NCBI GenBank assembly: GCA_010909165.1
Contig: VJWM01000019.1
Coordinates: forward strand, 1,488,001 to 1,552,000
Direction: 5' to 3'
Origin: Anthoceros angustus
Taxonomy: Eukaryota > Streptophyta > Anthocerotopsida > Anthocerotales > Anthocerotaceae
Length of the DNA stretch: 64,000 bases
This document shows positions 1-10,365 of this stretch, in pieces. Made by a program: the position numbers and the translations under genes. Numbering within the stretch: position 1 is the stretch's first letter; each line of letters begins with the position of its first letter. The notes below the pieces were generated by a model that had not been told where the DNA came from, made no database searches, and saw only the letters and a program-made list of their open reading frames with translations.

Positions 1-181
1 TGGCAGTGTGTGCCAATGGAGGTGGTAAGAATTGCAGCAGGTTCAGACGCGACGGTGCTGGGGAGGAAGAAAGCTCCTCCATGGGGTCAAACAATTCAAT
101 TGCGTAAGCAATGGGTCACCGATTCTACCATCCATCCTTAACCCCGTCATCAGTTCTGCTGTGCAGGATTGCAGACGGCAT

Positions 182-783
182 TCAGGAGCACATTGAAAGG
201 AGCTGGGAATAGCCTAGTCCGCAAAGACGCTCGTGCATTCCCTGCCGGAGACTGTAGCTGGAGTACGAGCAGAGTGTGATTACCTCCTGGATCGAAGGAG
301 AGACGGTGATTGCGTGCGGTTGCTGGACATAATGCTCCAAGCCGCGCAAAGAAAGGCGCACCGCCAGAGCAGACACCTGTTGAACAACCTCTTTCTCCCC
401 GGAATCTGCAGCCACCAAAGTCCGCATTGAGCCTGCTGCTGCCCGGCAATGCGACGAGCCAGAATTGCGGCCGGTGCGGCCTGGATGCAGCAAAACAGGA
501 AAACAGCAGCATTGGGAATGACGAACAATCCAGACACCAATTGCAGAGTGCAGATCCCCGGACCTAGCACCAAATCGCAGGAAGCAGCGACGAGCGCCTC
601 GAGAAGTGCCAATACTAAGTCCCACTGCTGCTTGCTCCAGCGCGCCAGGCCCTGGTCTCCCAGGCCGGCGAGCAGAATCGCGGCAAGCTGGCGCAGCCCG
701 GCCTGGAGCGCGGGGTCGGGGAGGCGCGCCAGCAGGCCCCCCCGCTGCTCCAGGACCTGGGCGAGCTTGTGCAGCGGGTCCAT
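182..783 (-). CDS. Unknown small three-exon gene, about 142 residues
   Basis: Not recognised. A coherent model is exons 783..564, 480..377 and 286..182 on the minus strand. Phases agree (1, then 0), introns are GT-AG, and both acceptors follow pyrimidine-rich tracts. The start is a true ATG at 783. Residues 1-70 look like a leucine- and alanine-rich helical repeat (MDPLHKLAQVLEQRGG..., later ARWSKQQWDLVLALLEAL), similar in texture to HEAT/ARM N-termini. The second exon ends in GEKEVVQQ and the third continues EVITLCSYSSYSL to a TGA. The third exon may itself be spliced, so the gene could run off the left edge. An ORF of 167 residues reads through the first intron and should not be preferred. 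No neighbour helps assign a role. Confidence 0.4.
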
Positions 784-865
784 TGGCTCGCTGCTGGGAC
801 TCTCAGCGGTGCCGCAGCGAGCGGGAACACGCTACCGTCATGTCATAGCTCACGAGTCGCCCTGA

Positions 866-2680
866 GACGCCTGTGCTCATTCCCAGATCTCTGTATGTGC
901 AACGGTCTCACTCTGCACTATCGTCTTCCAGCACGCCACGCTCGCCCTTCCTGCTTCGCCTCTTCCTTCCTCCATCAAGCTTTGCCTCAGCCAAATAAAC
1001 AACACAAAGGCAACCCATCGCCCATCATCCTCGTTGAAAATGAATCACCCTATACCATTACCTTCAAAACATATATATCATGGTTAGTTTTAAACAGACT
1101 AGGTGTGTATATAGAAAAGTCAAAAAACATATTACGATACTCCAACAAAAGACCTACACTTGCAGCGGTTGGCTCAGCGTCCCTCCATCCCTACCTACCG
1201 CTCTTGCACCCATCTTTGTCCCCTCGGTGAGTCACCTTCCTACACATTGTTCTATGGCTATAGTATATTTGCGTACCCTCGTACATTCATGGATATATAC
1301 GATATAGGTATACCACTTATACAAATATACCTAATTAAATAACAATTAATCTAATTATGGTGACAGCTCATGACAGGTGTCGTACGAGTGGCACTCAACT
1401 TCACGGAGTAGCCAATTACTGCCAATAGGTTCATTAAATAAATTATTATTATAAAAACAAAATAATTAGAAAGCTTTTCACACTTCACACACCATCACTA
1501 TATGAGACCCAAGAGAATGTTTTCCACTCATAGTGAGGGAGAGGGCCAACAAAATTTGGTTTCCTTGTGGATTTTTTATGTTGTGAGCTACCATTAAGAG
1601 TGGATGATGACGAGTAGGCTTGATGCGTACGCTGGGATGAAGCACTCAAGAGACAGGCATCAGTTGTGCACTTATAAGAATATACTCGTATATCAATATA
1701 GGCGCTTGCCTCCCCACTAGTAATATAAATATAAATATTCCAAGTGTTAATGCAGTATGGTTGAATTATCTAGTTCGAGTTATTTTTGAACGACATATTG
1801 AAGATAAAAAATTGCCCCAATATGACCTCAACAATTACTTAATTTTGCTAATCGATTGACAACATACGACACAACAGTAGAAGTTGAGAGAGACTCTTTT
1901 TTTTAAGACATGTGGGCATAGCCACATGTGTAGGTATGCCCCTGCTTCATCACACCGTTGGCAATACTGCGTCAAAAACGCTAACATGAAGTTGAAGCAC
2001 ATTCCCTCTTATTCAATAATTTAATAATTTGAGTTAAATATAATATTAGAATGGTAGAGCCCATTAACTTAGAATCATAAACTAAAAACTATGTTTGATA
2101 CAATAATTATATGAATCTAATCAACCTTTTAACTGGCCTAACCTTTGAGGATTGTTGGTATTGTTATCCTGCTAATAGGAATGGGCGAATATCTCCAGTG
2201 AAATATTGCCTCAACCCCAAATTGTCGGAGGTCCTTTTGAGTAGGTTTTCTGATTTTGTAAAATAGGCCTTCTATTCTGTACTCAACCTGGATTTGAATA
2301 TTTTAAAATAAATATAATTATCAACTATTTGTATTCTACAATTTTATGTATTTTATGTATATTTTAAATATTCCTGAATTTTACAATATTAAATAATGTG
2401 ATATCCTCTCAACTCGGTCCTATGCCAAAACAATGATCTTGTTAGTGGACAGACATTTTTCATGTTGTGTGTCCAAGCGGAGTGAAATCAACTTTTTCTT
2501 CTCTGTGTCGTTGCCGTGATCTTAATAGGTGAAGGTGGCTGGGAGCTCGTGAGCGACGATTGTGAACAAAGCAACGTGACGCACGTATGTGATCTTCCCG
2601 CTCCTGGGAAACAGCCATAACTGTCTGAGTTCTCTTTTACACTTGGACTGGCCGCATCGTCGCCCAGCTTTCTCATCTTG
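866..2680. other. Gene-free AT-rich stretch
   Basis: I see no convincing exon on either strand. Open frames are short and have neither splice-site context nor protein-like composition. From about 1300 the sequence is strongly AT-rich, with scattered TATATA runs and T-tracts. It probably holds the 5' flank of the gene at the left edge and decayed repeat DNA. Confidence 0.5.
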
Positions 2681-3270
2681 AAGCCAAATTGGCAAAGTAC
2701 CCAATCTCGTTAGTAGGCCTAGTGCTGTCGGCTAAGTTTGGTTACTATCTGCTGGAGAGAAATATGCTAGAAAGAATGTGCCACCTGCCAAGATTCTTCG
2801 AGAAACTGTGAATTTGCTGGGACAGCCCAAACAAAAATTTCTGGTTCGTTAGCAGTTCATCCTATATGTACACACATGAATCTGCTATGAAAGTAGCAAA
2901 CACTGTGACAAAATGGAGGAAATCCTTTGGCCAAAAAGATCAACCCTCTCCTAGTTTTACTTTCAATGCTTCCTGACCGACGCATTTGGCATGCAAACAA
3001 CAAAGAGGTAAGAGCCTGTGTGTGGTTACCAAACAATCCAATCCAGCCTGGTATGGGTACGTCTTTATGTCTTTTAGGGGCTGGAGTAAACTTGCCCTCG
3101 AAAGGTGCTTCGTGCATGCACGAGCCATCTCACTGGTATGGTACTCAAATTGGAAACTGCGATGAGTTAAAAAGGAAAGTTCCCTCAATTTTGTACTCGA
3201 GTTAATTGGAAAAGGATATAAACTAGATACAAATAAGGTTAGCTCCTCACTAAATATGCAGTATTGGTGA
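2681..3270. repeat. Long direct repeat, copy 1
   Basis: It begins aagccaaattggcaaagtac and matches 4935-5562 along almost its whole length with scattered substitutions. It ends near an ATAAGGTTAGCTCCT segment about 50 bp after the last strongly matching block. Its short open frames on both strands are shared with copy 2 and are not credible genes. It lacks the extra palindrome present in copy 2. A solo LTR or a terminal fragment of one is possible, because copy 2 carries a TATA-like element near its end, but I see no PBS, PPT or flanking target duplication. Confidence 0.75.
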
Positions 3271-3487
3271 CTTGGAGAAAAGCTTGGCATAACGAATGAG
3301 TTAAAACTTTTATTATTGTTATATTTTATTATCTTTGTGAGTGGAAGTTTGACCATCATTTTCTTAAAAATTTGTCAGAGATTTATCAATCTCCAATAAG
3401 CATACCTTTTCGTATTACTACAAACTTTATCAGCAAAAAAAATATTGTTGCTCCTCCATACATTCTTTTTCTAAACAACCTCTTGAG

Positions 3488-3684
3488 GGTTTTAATGTTG
3501 CCCTTCCTGGGGGTTTTGATGTTACCGTGGCTCCAGGTTTTGATGTTGCTCTTGCTCCCGGTTTTGATGTTGCCCTGTTTTGATGTTGCTCTTGCTTCTT
3601 GTTTTGATGTTGCCCTCCTCCGGCTTTTGACATTGCCCCTTCACCGGATTTTGACGTTGTTCCTCCTCCGGGTTTTGATGCTGG
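3488..3684. repeat. Minisatellite of about 24 bp, about eight units
   Basis: The core gttttgatgttgc recurs roughly every 24 bp with variable spacers such as cttgctcccg and cctcctccgg; one unit is shortened. Because the period is a multiple of three, the array is open on both strands, giving Leu/Val-rich repeats on plus and Gln/Asn/Glu-rich repeats on minus. I read these as repeat-driven frames rather than a gene. Confidence 0.8.
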
Positions 3685-3840
3685 CTGTCTCTCTTGGTGC
3701 TGTCAAACTTGGGAGACGATCCCAAGGGTGACACCACCAAGGTGTCACCTCCCAGCCTGGTTTCAGGTTGTGATGTAGGAAACCATGTAAATAAGCCGTG
3801 TTATTTACATGTAAGCCATGCTTATTTACATGAAAGCCAT

Positions 3841-3913
3841 GCTTCTACAATCGTTTTTGATATGTCAAAGATCATCAATTAGTCCTTGACATATCAAAAA
3901 CAATTGTAGAAGC
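3841..3913. repeat. Inverted repeat with 28-bp arms
   Basis: The left arm 3841-3868 (gcttctacaatcgttttt...) and right arm 3886-3913 are reverse complements with one mismatch, around a 17-bp loop. Just upstream, 3788-3845 holds short repeats of ttacatg and aagcc. It could be a small foldback element or MITE remnant. The arms are too far from any recognised gene to be a terminator. Confidence 0.8.
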
Positions 3914-4934
3914 ATCCGGTGAGTCATGTGAGGGAATGAGATATTTATCAACATTGAATATTGCAATACACAAAAATGCAATCCATTGGATTCAAGTGCA
4001 AGGGGGGAAGAGGAGTAAGTTTATTTGCAGAAACTTGAATTAAATCGAATGATGTTGACACATCATTGGGTTCAAGAGGAGGGAGGGAAGAGGAGGAAGT
4101 TTACTTATATTCCAATAATGGTGGCATGACATCATTGGATCCAAGTGCCTTTGAGTATGATGCAAAAGAGACACAAGATACAATGCTTGCTCTTAATTGC
4201 TCTTCTCTCGCCCCTTCTTCTACAAGGTTCTTTTTTCCCAAATTCCCTTTTCAATTGTTTCTAAATTGCTTTCCGCACGATGGCTTGTATGTCATCTTCT
4301 ATCATGGAAAGTTTTTTGGAGGGCTAGAAAAATTGTTATTGGTGGTTGTTGCATACGATCTAGAGTTCCACGGCCACTAGGCACCTCAGTCTTTCCCAAC
4401 AAGAGTGTAGCAGAAGTAAACCTGCTCTAAACAACGAAGTCTAAAAACCTCCCTTCTTCAGCCAAACATTCTAGCTTTCTTAAGCCCCAACTAAAATCTC
4501 ACAAACACTAACCTCGTAACTTATTAACTTTGATCTAAAATAATTCCTAATTACCTTCTTTATATGAATGGCTTTTTACTCTTATTCTAGTTTTGCAACA
4601 ACGGTGGGGCTAGTTTCGGTGGGGAAAAGAAATGTTCTTCTAGACTTGAATGCCCAGGTATCATCTCATTCCGAGTGGAGTATGAGGTGGGCTACCTTTG
4701 GCCTGGTCATTATCTTCCGTGCAAATTGACCTACGGTCTGACCCTCTCGGACCTCTTGACCGGCGCTCGGATGAGTTGGCATTGAGTTTCTAGGTCACAA
4801 ACGGGAAATCCTTAGGGTGCAAATTGCGGGTATTCAGACCTAAGGTATCCGGTGCCAGTGACGTTGTGGAGGGAGCAACATTGGGGCGATGGAAATTCGG
4901 GAGCCGAAGGAGCAAGAGGAGGCGCGAGAGACCG
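3914..4934. other. Gene-free stretch with a local A/G-rich near-repeat
   Basis: No supported gene. Around 3990-4040 and 4065-4110 two stretches resemble each other (ggattcaagtgcaagg and gggttcaagagga, each followed by gaagaggag...gaagttta), so a short tandem duplication has decayed here. The 104-codon frame at 4066-4380 has no recognisable domain. Confidence 0.5.
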
Positions 4935-5562
4935 AAGCCAAATTGGCAAAGTACTCGATCTCGTAAGCAGGCCTAGTGCTATTAGTTGAGTTTGGTTACT
5001 ATTTGCTGGAGAAAAATATGCTAGAAAGAATGTGCCACCTGCCAAGATTCTTCGGGAAACTATGAATCAGCTGGGATGTCCAGCCCAAAGAAAAACTTCT
5101 AGTTGGTTGACAGTTCATCCTGCATGGACACACATGTACAAGATACTACTCTCGAAGCATAAAACACCGTGACAAAATGGAAGAAATTCTTCTGCTAGAG
5201 TGATCAACCCTCCTCTAGTTTTACTTTCAATGCTTCCTGACGGAGGCATTTGGCATGCAAACAACAAAGAGGTAAGAGCCTGTGACAAGGTGGTTACCAA
5301 ACAATCCAATCCAGCCAGGTATGGATATGTCTTCATGTCTTTTAGGGGCTAGAGTAAACTTGCCCTCAAAAGGTGCTTCGTGCATATGCACGAAGCGCCT
5401 TTTGAGGGCATGCATGAGCCATCTCACTGGCATGGTACTCAAATTGGAAATTGAGATGAATCGAAAAGAAAAGTACCCTCCATTTTGTACTCGAGTTAAT
5501 TGGGAAAGTATATGGACTAGATATAAATAAGGTTAGCTCCTAAGTATAGATGCAGTATTGTG
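4935..5562. repeat. Long direct repeat, copy 2, with TATA-like element
   Basis: Same family and orientation as 2681-3270, about 2.25 kb away. Near its end it contains agatataaataagg (about 5519-5532), a good TATA-like box, followed by the shared gttagctcc segment. The order of a long non-coding stretch, a TATA box and a short leader is what a retrotransposon LTR looks like, so a solo LTR is a reasonable guess, not proven. It differs from copy 1 mainly by the 25-bp inverted duplication annotated separately. Confidence 0.7.
5361..5410. repeat. Spacer-free 50-bp palindrome
   Basis: tgccctcaaaaggtgcttcg plus tgcat (5361-5385) is followed at once by its reverse complement (5386-5410) with one mismatch. 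The equivalent place in copy 1 (about 3094-3125) has only the left half followed by a short remnant, so the palindrome separates the two copies. Confidence 0.9.
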
Positions 5563-6180
5563 ATCTTTCTCTAGATCACCAATTCTGCATCTTTACTACC
5601 GAAAGAAGGTTATCTAAACGATTTGCAACTCTTGCAAATTGTCTTCCCCAAGAGTCTTACTCTCTACCCTATCACTCTCGATTCTAACCTCCTGCTCTCC
5701 AAAAGGGCTGCAAATGTTGTAATATTTCAGTATCCTCGTCGATCGAACTGCCAGTTTTCAGGGGGCGCAACTCGTGAACGTTTTTCAAGCTCGATAAGCC
5801 TTTGGTCTCCGATATAGTGTGACGATGGTACCTTTGTCAATGTTTGCACCTGTATCGTAACGGAGCAGGTATCGCAACGGGACGACTATTCATAACGGAA
5901 ACATGACTAAATTATAAAAGCATTGATCCATGGATCTGGATCTGCACAGGTAGCATTACCATATAATATCTCCATCATTTCCATGTGCCACTTGGACAGA
6001 TACAAGTATGATCCTTTCTGGCCATCTCACCTTGTATGTATGTGTCTGGAAACCGGTTAGACTTAACAATATGAATGACGATAAGAAACTAGCTAACATA
6101 CAAATACGAATGTATAGCGATACGCATTATGTTCGCTTGACCGGGGCATTCAAAACTTATCGAGGCTTGGGGGCCCCAAG
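5563..6180. other. Gene-free spacer
   Basis: No supported gene, RNA or repeat. The 5623-5817 frame is short and has no features. The 3' end abuts the MITE-like element. Confidence 0.45.
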
Positions 6181-6620
6181 CCTTGTTTTGACCGAGTACT
6201 ATCTCAGTCCCCGGGGACCGCCTAGCCTGGCTACGCTCGATCCCGGACTGAGTAGGGACCGTGCCTTTTTGCGACCCTTGGTCACTAAATATAATAAATA
6301 TTAAATAAATAGTTTATAAATAATAATATAAAATACTGCAGACTGTGGAGTCTGCAGACTATAGCCCAGCCGGCAGACTGCAGACAGCGTCCAATGATAA
6401 AGATGGGTCCATGTGTCCATAATAAATATAAATCCTTGAATATAAAACTAAATAATTTACTCATTTTAAACCGGACCTTTTATGAACCGTCGGTCCCCGA
6501 GGGTAATAGGGGACCGAGGGTGGGGACCGGACTCCTGAAGAAGCTCCGGTCCCATGTTTTTTTTAACACATGCCGGGACCGGGACCGGGACCGAGCTTGG
6601 GACGGGGTCAAAATGACACC
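6181..6620. mobile_element. MITE-like element, copy A
   Basis: The right end is ggggtcaaaatgacacc; the left end (ttgttttgaccgagtac) is a degraded inverted copy. The interior matches, in reverse orientation, the elements at 42236-42617 and 43103-43478: the AT-rich core aaataatttactcatttt next to aaccggacc, the gggtccatgtgtccataa segment, and the subterminal gaccgagtactatctcag. There is no transposase gene. Size (about 380-440 bp), terminal inverted repeats and dispersed copies fit a non-autonomous DNA transposon. The superfamily is unresolved because target-site duplications are not clear. Confidence 0.75.
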
Positions 6621-6963
6621 CTGCAGTTGGGGCCCGCGATATAATATCGATGGTTACGTCCCACGCGGTGAGTGGTGAGCGTGCCAGCGAACGATTTGTG
6701 ATGTGGGCTAACGTGGGGACGGGCATTCATGGACGTCTCTTCTCGCTTTCACTCTTCCAGGCTGGAGTTGCTTCGGGAAAGGCACGGTGGCCCTGTTTTC
6801 ATGCTCTTCGTTTCCGTAATCAGAGCATAGTTTGATTCAAAGTGTCGTGTTCTCTTCAGCTCCCTTGCTGCTCTCAGCGGGGCTTCTAAAATTTGCCACC
6901 TTTTCCCTCTCTTGCTTTAGTTCCGGGGTCCGGTTTTCGGGTGCAAGGATTGCTGATAATCGA

Positions 6964-7215
6964 ATGTTGGCTGGAATGACCAGTGTGTACGACGAGGTTT
7001 CACAGATTTGCTTTTGGTTTGCTTGCTTTCTTGTGGACGTGGTCGCTATTCTGTTTCGATGGTCTAAGGCGCTGGTGGCAGCGGCTTGGGAGGTGGCCGT
7101 TTTTGTGGCTTACTGCTACTACCAGTACGTTCGTTGGAAGAATCAGGTGAAGGAGAGAGTCTTGTCTCATTTTCCCTACGGGAAGCAACTTTACTTTCTC
7201 TCGCGTTGGCTCTAG
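6964..7215 (+). CDS. Candidate small membrane protein, 83 residues
   Basis: An ATG-started frame with two hydrophobic stretches (ICFWFACFLVDVVAILF and AAAWEVAVFVAYCYY) and a basic, aromatic C-terminus (KQLYFLSRWL). An upstream in-frame extension to 6832 has no ATG support. No family recognised. It lies 240 bp upstream of the J-domain gene on the same strand, so it could instead be part of that gene's 5' leader or an upstream exon. Only the open frame and hydrophobic pattern support it. Confidence 0.3.
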   Translation: MLAGMTSVYDEVSQICFWFACFLVDVVAILFRWSKALVAAAWEVAVFVAYCYYQYVRWKNQVKERVLSHFPYGKQLYFLSRWL

Positions 7216-7456
7216 TCTCCACCTAGCCATGTAGTTGGTGTTCAATTTTGTGTCTGCGAATAGACTGCACTGGCTGATGGATCACATGTCTATGCCTCTA
7301 TCCTTCCCATCTGATTTATTCGTCTTGTCCCAGGGTTGTAGATCGGTGATCAGGTAGGGAGTAATCTTCCTTCTTTTTTAGAACCCCTTGTATGTGAGCT
7401 TTAGCACTCGGACTCTAGTACGTCGCTGTTTTAAGTTGACAGTGACTTGGCCAGAC

Positions 7457-9400
7457 ATGGCGGCTTTGCACCTGCACATCGTGTTTCCGGGGTCATCTTC
7501 TTCCCCTCCTTTCTCTCGTGCTCCCTGTAGGCTTGCATCATCTAGGTTATTTTTCACCGAGGGTCAGCAGTCGTCTATCCTTCCCATTCCGTTCGGGTTC
7601 AGGAGGCAGAGAAGATCTGCGGTATGCCGAGCATACAACGCGGGCAAGGGAGGCGTGACAGAGTACGGGTACGACCTGTATGAACTCCTAGGACTGGACA
7701 ACAGTGCGTCACAGAACGAGATTCGAAGTGCTTATCGGTGGTTGCAAAAGCGTTGTCATCCGGATGTGGTCGGTGAAGCTGGCCATGACATGTCAATTCT
7801 TCTCAACGAGGCTTACGCTTTGCTCTCAGACCCAGAACAGCGGGCTGTCTATGACGACGTATGTGTCACACGTGTGCACGCTTTCTGCTGCCTGAGAAGA
7901 AATGCTTGTGAAGCATAACTGTGAAGCGCAGGCAAGAGTCCTCTGATTTTGGCTTTGCTGTTGGTGGTCAGATGCGCCGGGATACTGCAGACTTTCATGA
8001 CTTCACAGGGGAGCCCCTCTATTCAGTTTGGGCTGGGCCTGTAGACGAACAACGTGCTGTCTTCGTTGACGAATCTCGTTGTATAGGTTGCCTCAAATGC
8101 GCCTTAATTGCTCCTCACACTTTTTCAATTGAGAATCGGTATGGGCGGGCTCGAGCTGTCAAGCAATGGGGTAATACGGAAACCGATATGAAGGATGCCT
8201 GTCGGTCGTGTCCTGTGGACTGTATATCGTACGAACCCCTAACCAGCCACTTTCTCCTTGATTCTTCACTCTCCTGTATTTCCAGCAGACTGTGAGTGCT
8301 CTTGATCTCAGCAAGATGACAGTTCCTTTGTTCCGATCCTTACTTTGTAGGTGGGTGGATAGAGGCAAGCTACCAGCTTTGGAATATGTGATGTCCAAAC
8401 AACCACGGGTTTCTGTGGGCATTGAAGGTCATACCAATGGGGGCATTAGATCCGAAAATGTTTTCATGGCTGCTGACAAGTTCATGTCGAGATTTGAAAG
8501 GCATGAGCAACAGCAATCCTCAGCTGCACAGGTGAGCCCAGAAACTCGTATTTCGTTAGTGGTTTCAAGAATGTGGGGGTCTGTGCACAGTCACCTAGAT
8601 TTTTATGATGTGGTGGGCAGGAGACTAGTGCTCAAAGATCCGCAAGAATGGCTGCCGCTGCTGGAATCAGAGCACGTGGTGGCAGATGGTGGCACCACTG
8701 GATAGGCAAGAAACCTGTGGCTGAGTTCTTCACCAGCAACTGGAACGCTGAAACGGCTCATTCGCTGAAAGGGGCAATCGTACATCTCAGCTGGCCAGGT
8801 CCAGGCAAAGCATCCTTCTCTTCCAGTAGGGATTTTAGACCAGAAAGCTTGGGTGCTCTGTACGAGGCAGCAGCTCAGCGCAGACGGCAAGGGGGCTCAC
8901 GTCAGGCAAACAGTGAGAACAGCGGTATGGAAGATGAGTACTGGGTACCACAGCAACCCACGGGGTCAAACTCTCATGCAACATCTCTTACAGATGTGGA
9001 TGACAATATTGGAAGCAGGGACTTCAAATGGAACTGGATTGCAAACTCCGAGACTGAGGAGTCCGCCGAGAGAGGGAAGCGAGAAACTCTGACATGGAAC
9101 TGGCTCAGTGATCTCGACAGTGAAGGGAAGGTGGACACCCTGTACAAGACCTTCTTATCAGGCGTGCCTGTGGCTGTCTCCAGCGTAGCCGCTGTGGTTA
9201 TCGGCATGACAAGCGGAACACACCCAGCCCTGTCGAAGACGGATATTGTCGGCCCTCTGCCTCCTGGGTTTGCAACAAGTGTTGCAATGCAGATGTTTCT
9301 GGCAGCAACTGTGTGGTATGTGATTGGTTCGGGTATCAGTGCTGGAATAATGTACGCTGCACTACTGGTGATAAGGATTCGGGAGAAGGGTTCGTTGTAG
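7457..9400 (+). CDS. J-domain/ferredoxin protein of the DJC76/77/82 group with C-terminal membrane anchor
   Basis: Four exons, 7457..7858, 7972..8228, 8351..8531 and 8621..9400, give 539 residues with all phases consistent. Start ATG 7457 begins a Ser/Arg-rich, likely plastid transit region (about 1-60). The J domain spans about 71-134 and keeps the HPD tripeptide (101-103). A bacterial-type ferredoxin domain follows, with CIGCLKC giving Cys171, 174 and 177 and a later CRSCPVDC. The block ALEYVMSKQPR after it is typical of plant J/ferredoxin proteins. A low-complexity linker with two WNW motifs leads to two or three hydrophobic helices at the C-terminus (VAVSSVAAVVIGM; MQMFLAATVWYVIGSG). Members are chloroplast proteins thought to act as HSP70 co-chaperones; the electron-carrier role of the 4Fe-4S site is unproven. 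Among Arabidopsis relatives, the long C-terminal extension suggests DJC76 rather than DJC77. Confidence 0.88.
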
Positions 9401-10095
9401 AGTGATGCGGTTGGTCATTATGTATGTATATCTGTCAATATTGTATATACTTGGTATACTCTTATCTCCGAAATAAGGCATGTCATAGATGTGACATGCA
9501 GCCAGCGAGAATGTCAACACGGATCGGTTCTCATTAAAAGAACGGAAAAGAACGGAAAAGAAATGTAGCTATGGTCAAGTACATCGTCTCTGCCATTTGT
9601 CATTGGTTTTTGCAAGCGACGGAAGAACATACTAAAGTACTGTCGTCACAGGTGTGACGAGAAGATAGCTTTTGATGCATGCATCTTGCGCGTATCCGCA
9701 AAATTTCCTGACCACCACCACCTCCATCTGCAATTCTGCAGCACAGACAGGCAATGCCAGTATTTTTCTGAGGGTCATGTTAAGCGATTGCAGATACGCT
9801 ACGTCGCGCGATGCACGCATTGCACGCTGAGTTTAGGGTGGAAGAAAAATTGGACGCACTGTTTCGATCTCCCAAGAGGCCACGGGAATCTTGGATCCTT
9901 GACATGAAACCTGATTGCAACATGAGATTGTGTACATACCTCGCTGATGCAGGTGACCGTCAAGACCGATAACTTTGGCCAAACTTCACATCGCCTGCGG
10001 TAGCCACAGATGGCAAGCTAGAAAACGAGACGGCGCGGCTGCCGTCTGTGTCTTCGCAGAGGGAAGCAGATGGGACTGTGCAAAGCGGGACTTAC

Positions 10096-10365
10096 CTCCA
10101 ATTCAGCCTGGTCAAGAGAGAATTCAAAGTCTGCAAGCGAACGTGCAGGATGAAATGGTAAGAGCTAAGAAGGCAGCAACCAGTTGCAAGCCACTGTTTT
10201 CCTTCACCGCTGCCTCAACAAGACTTGCGAGAGGCGATGTGATCTGGATCCAGATGGATCTAGTCCAGATATCTCAATGTGACTTGTGGCTAGTTACTGC
10301 TCTTCTCAGATCATACCAGCTCCTCCCTGAGCCGCGCGACCGCGCCAGTTCTGCAGCATGGACAT
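10096..10365 (-). CDS. Two 5' exons of a possible unknown gene
   Basis: On the minus strand ATG 10365 opens an exon to 10317 (MSMLQNWRGRAAQGG...). A GT donor with phase 1 joins cleanly to an exon at 10130..10096 that reads ...DFEFSLDQAELE before a good gtaagt donor. The joined reading is acidic and protein-like, but I could not settle the downstream exons between about 9600 and 10000: several AG acceptors work, none convincingly. Not recognised. The opposite-strand frame of 188 codons (9975-10541) lacks an ATG and overlaps these exons. Confidence 0.25.

Noticed and set aside
3372-3731. Leu/Val-rich 119-codon frame as a membrane protein
   Set aside because: It is the translation of a 24-bp minisatellite and is open on the opposite strand as well.
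7859-7931. Short first intron of the J-domain gene ending at 7931 (cag before gcaagag)
   Set aside because: It breaks the phase; the acceptor at 7969-7971 after a T-rich tract restores the frame (VYDD then MRRDTADFHDF).
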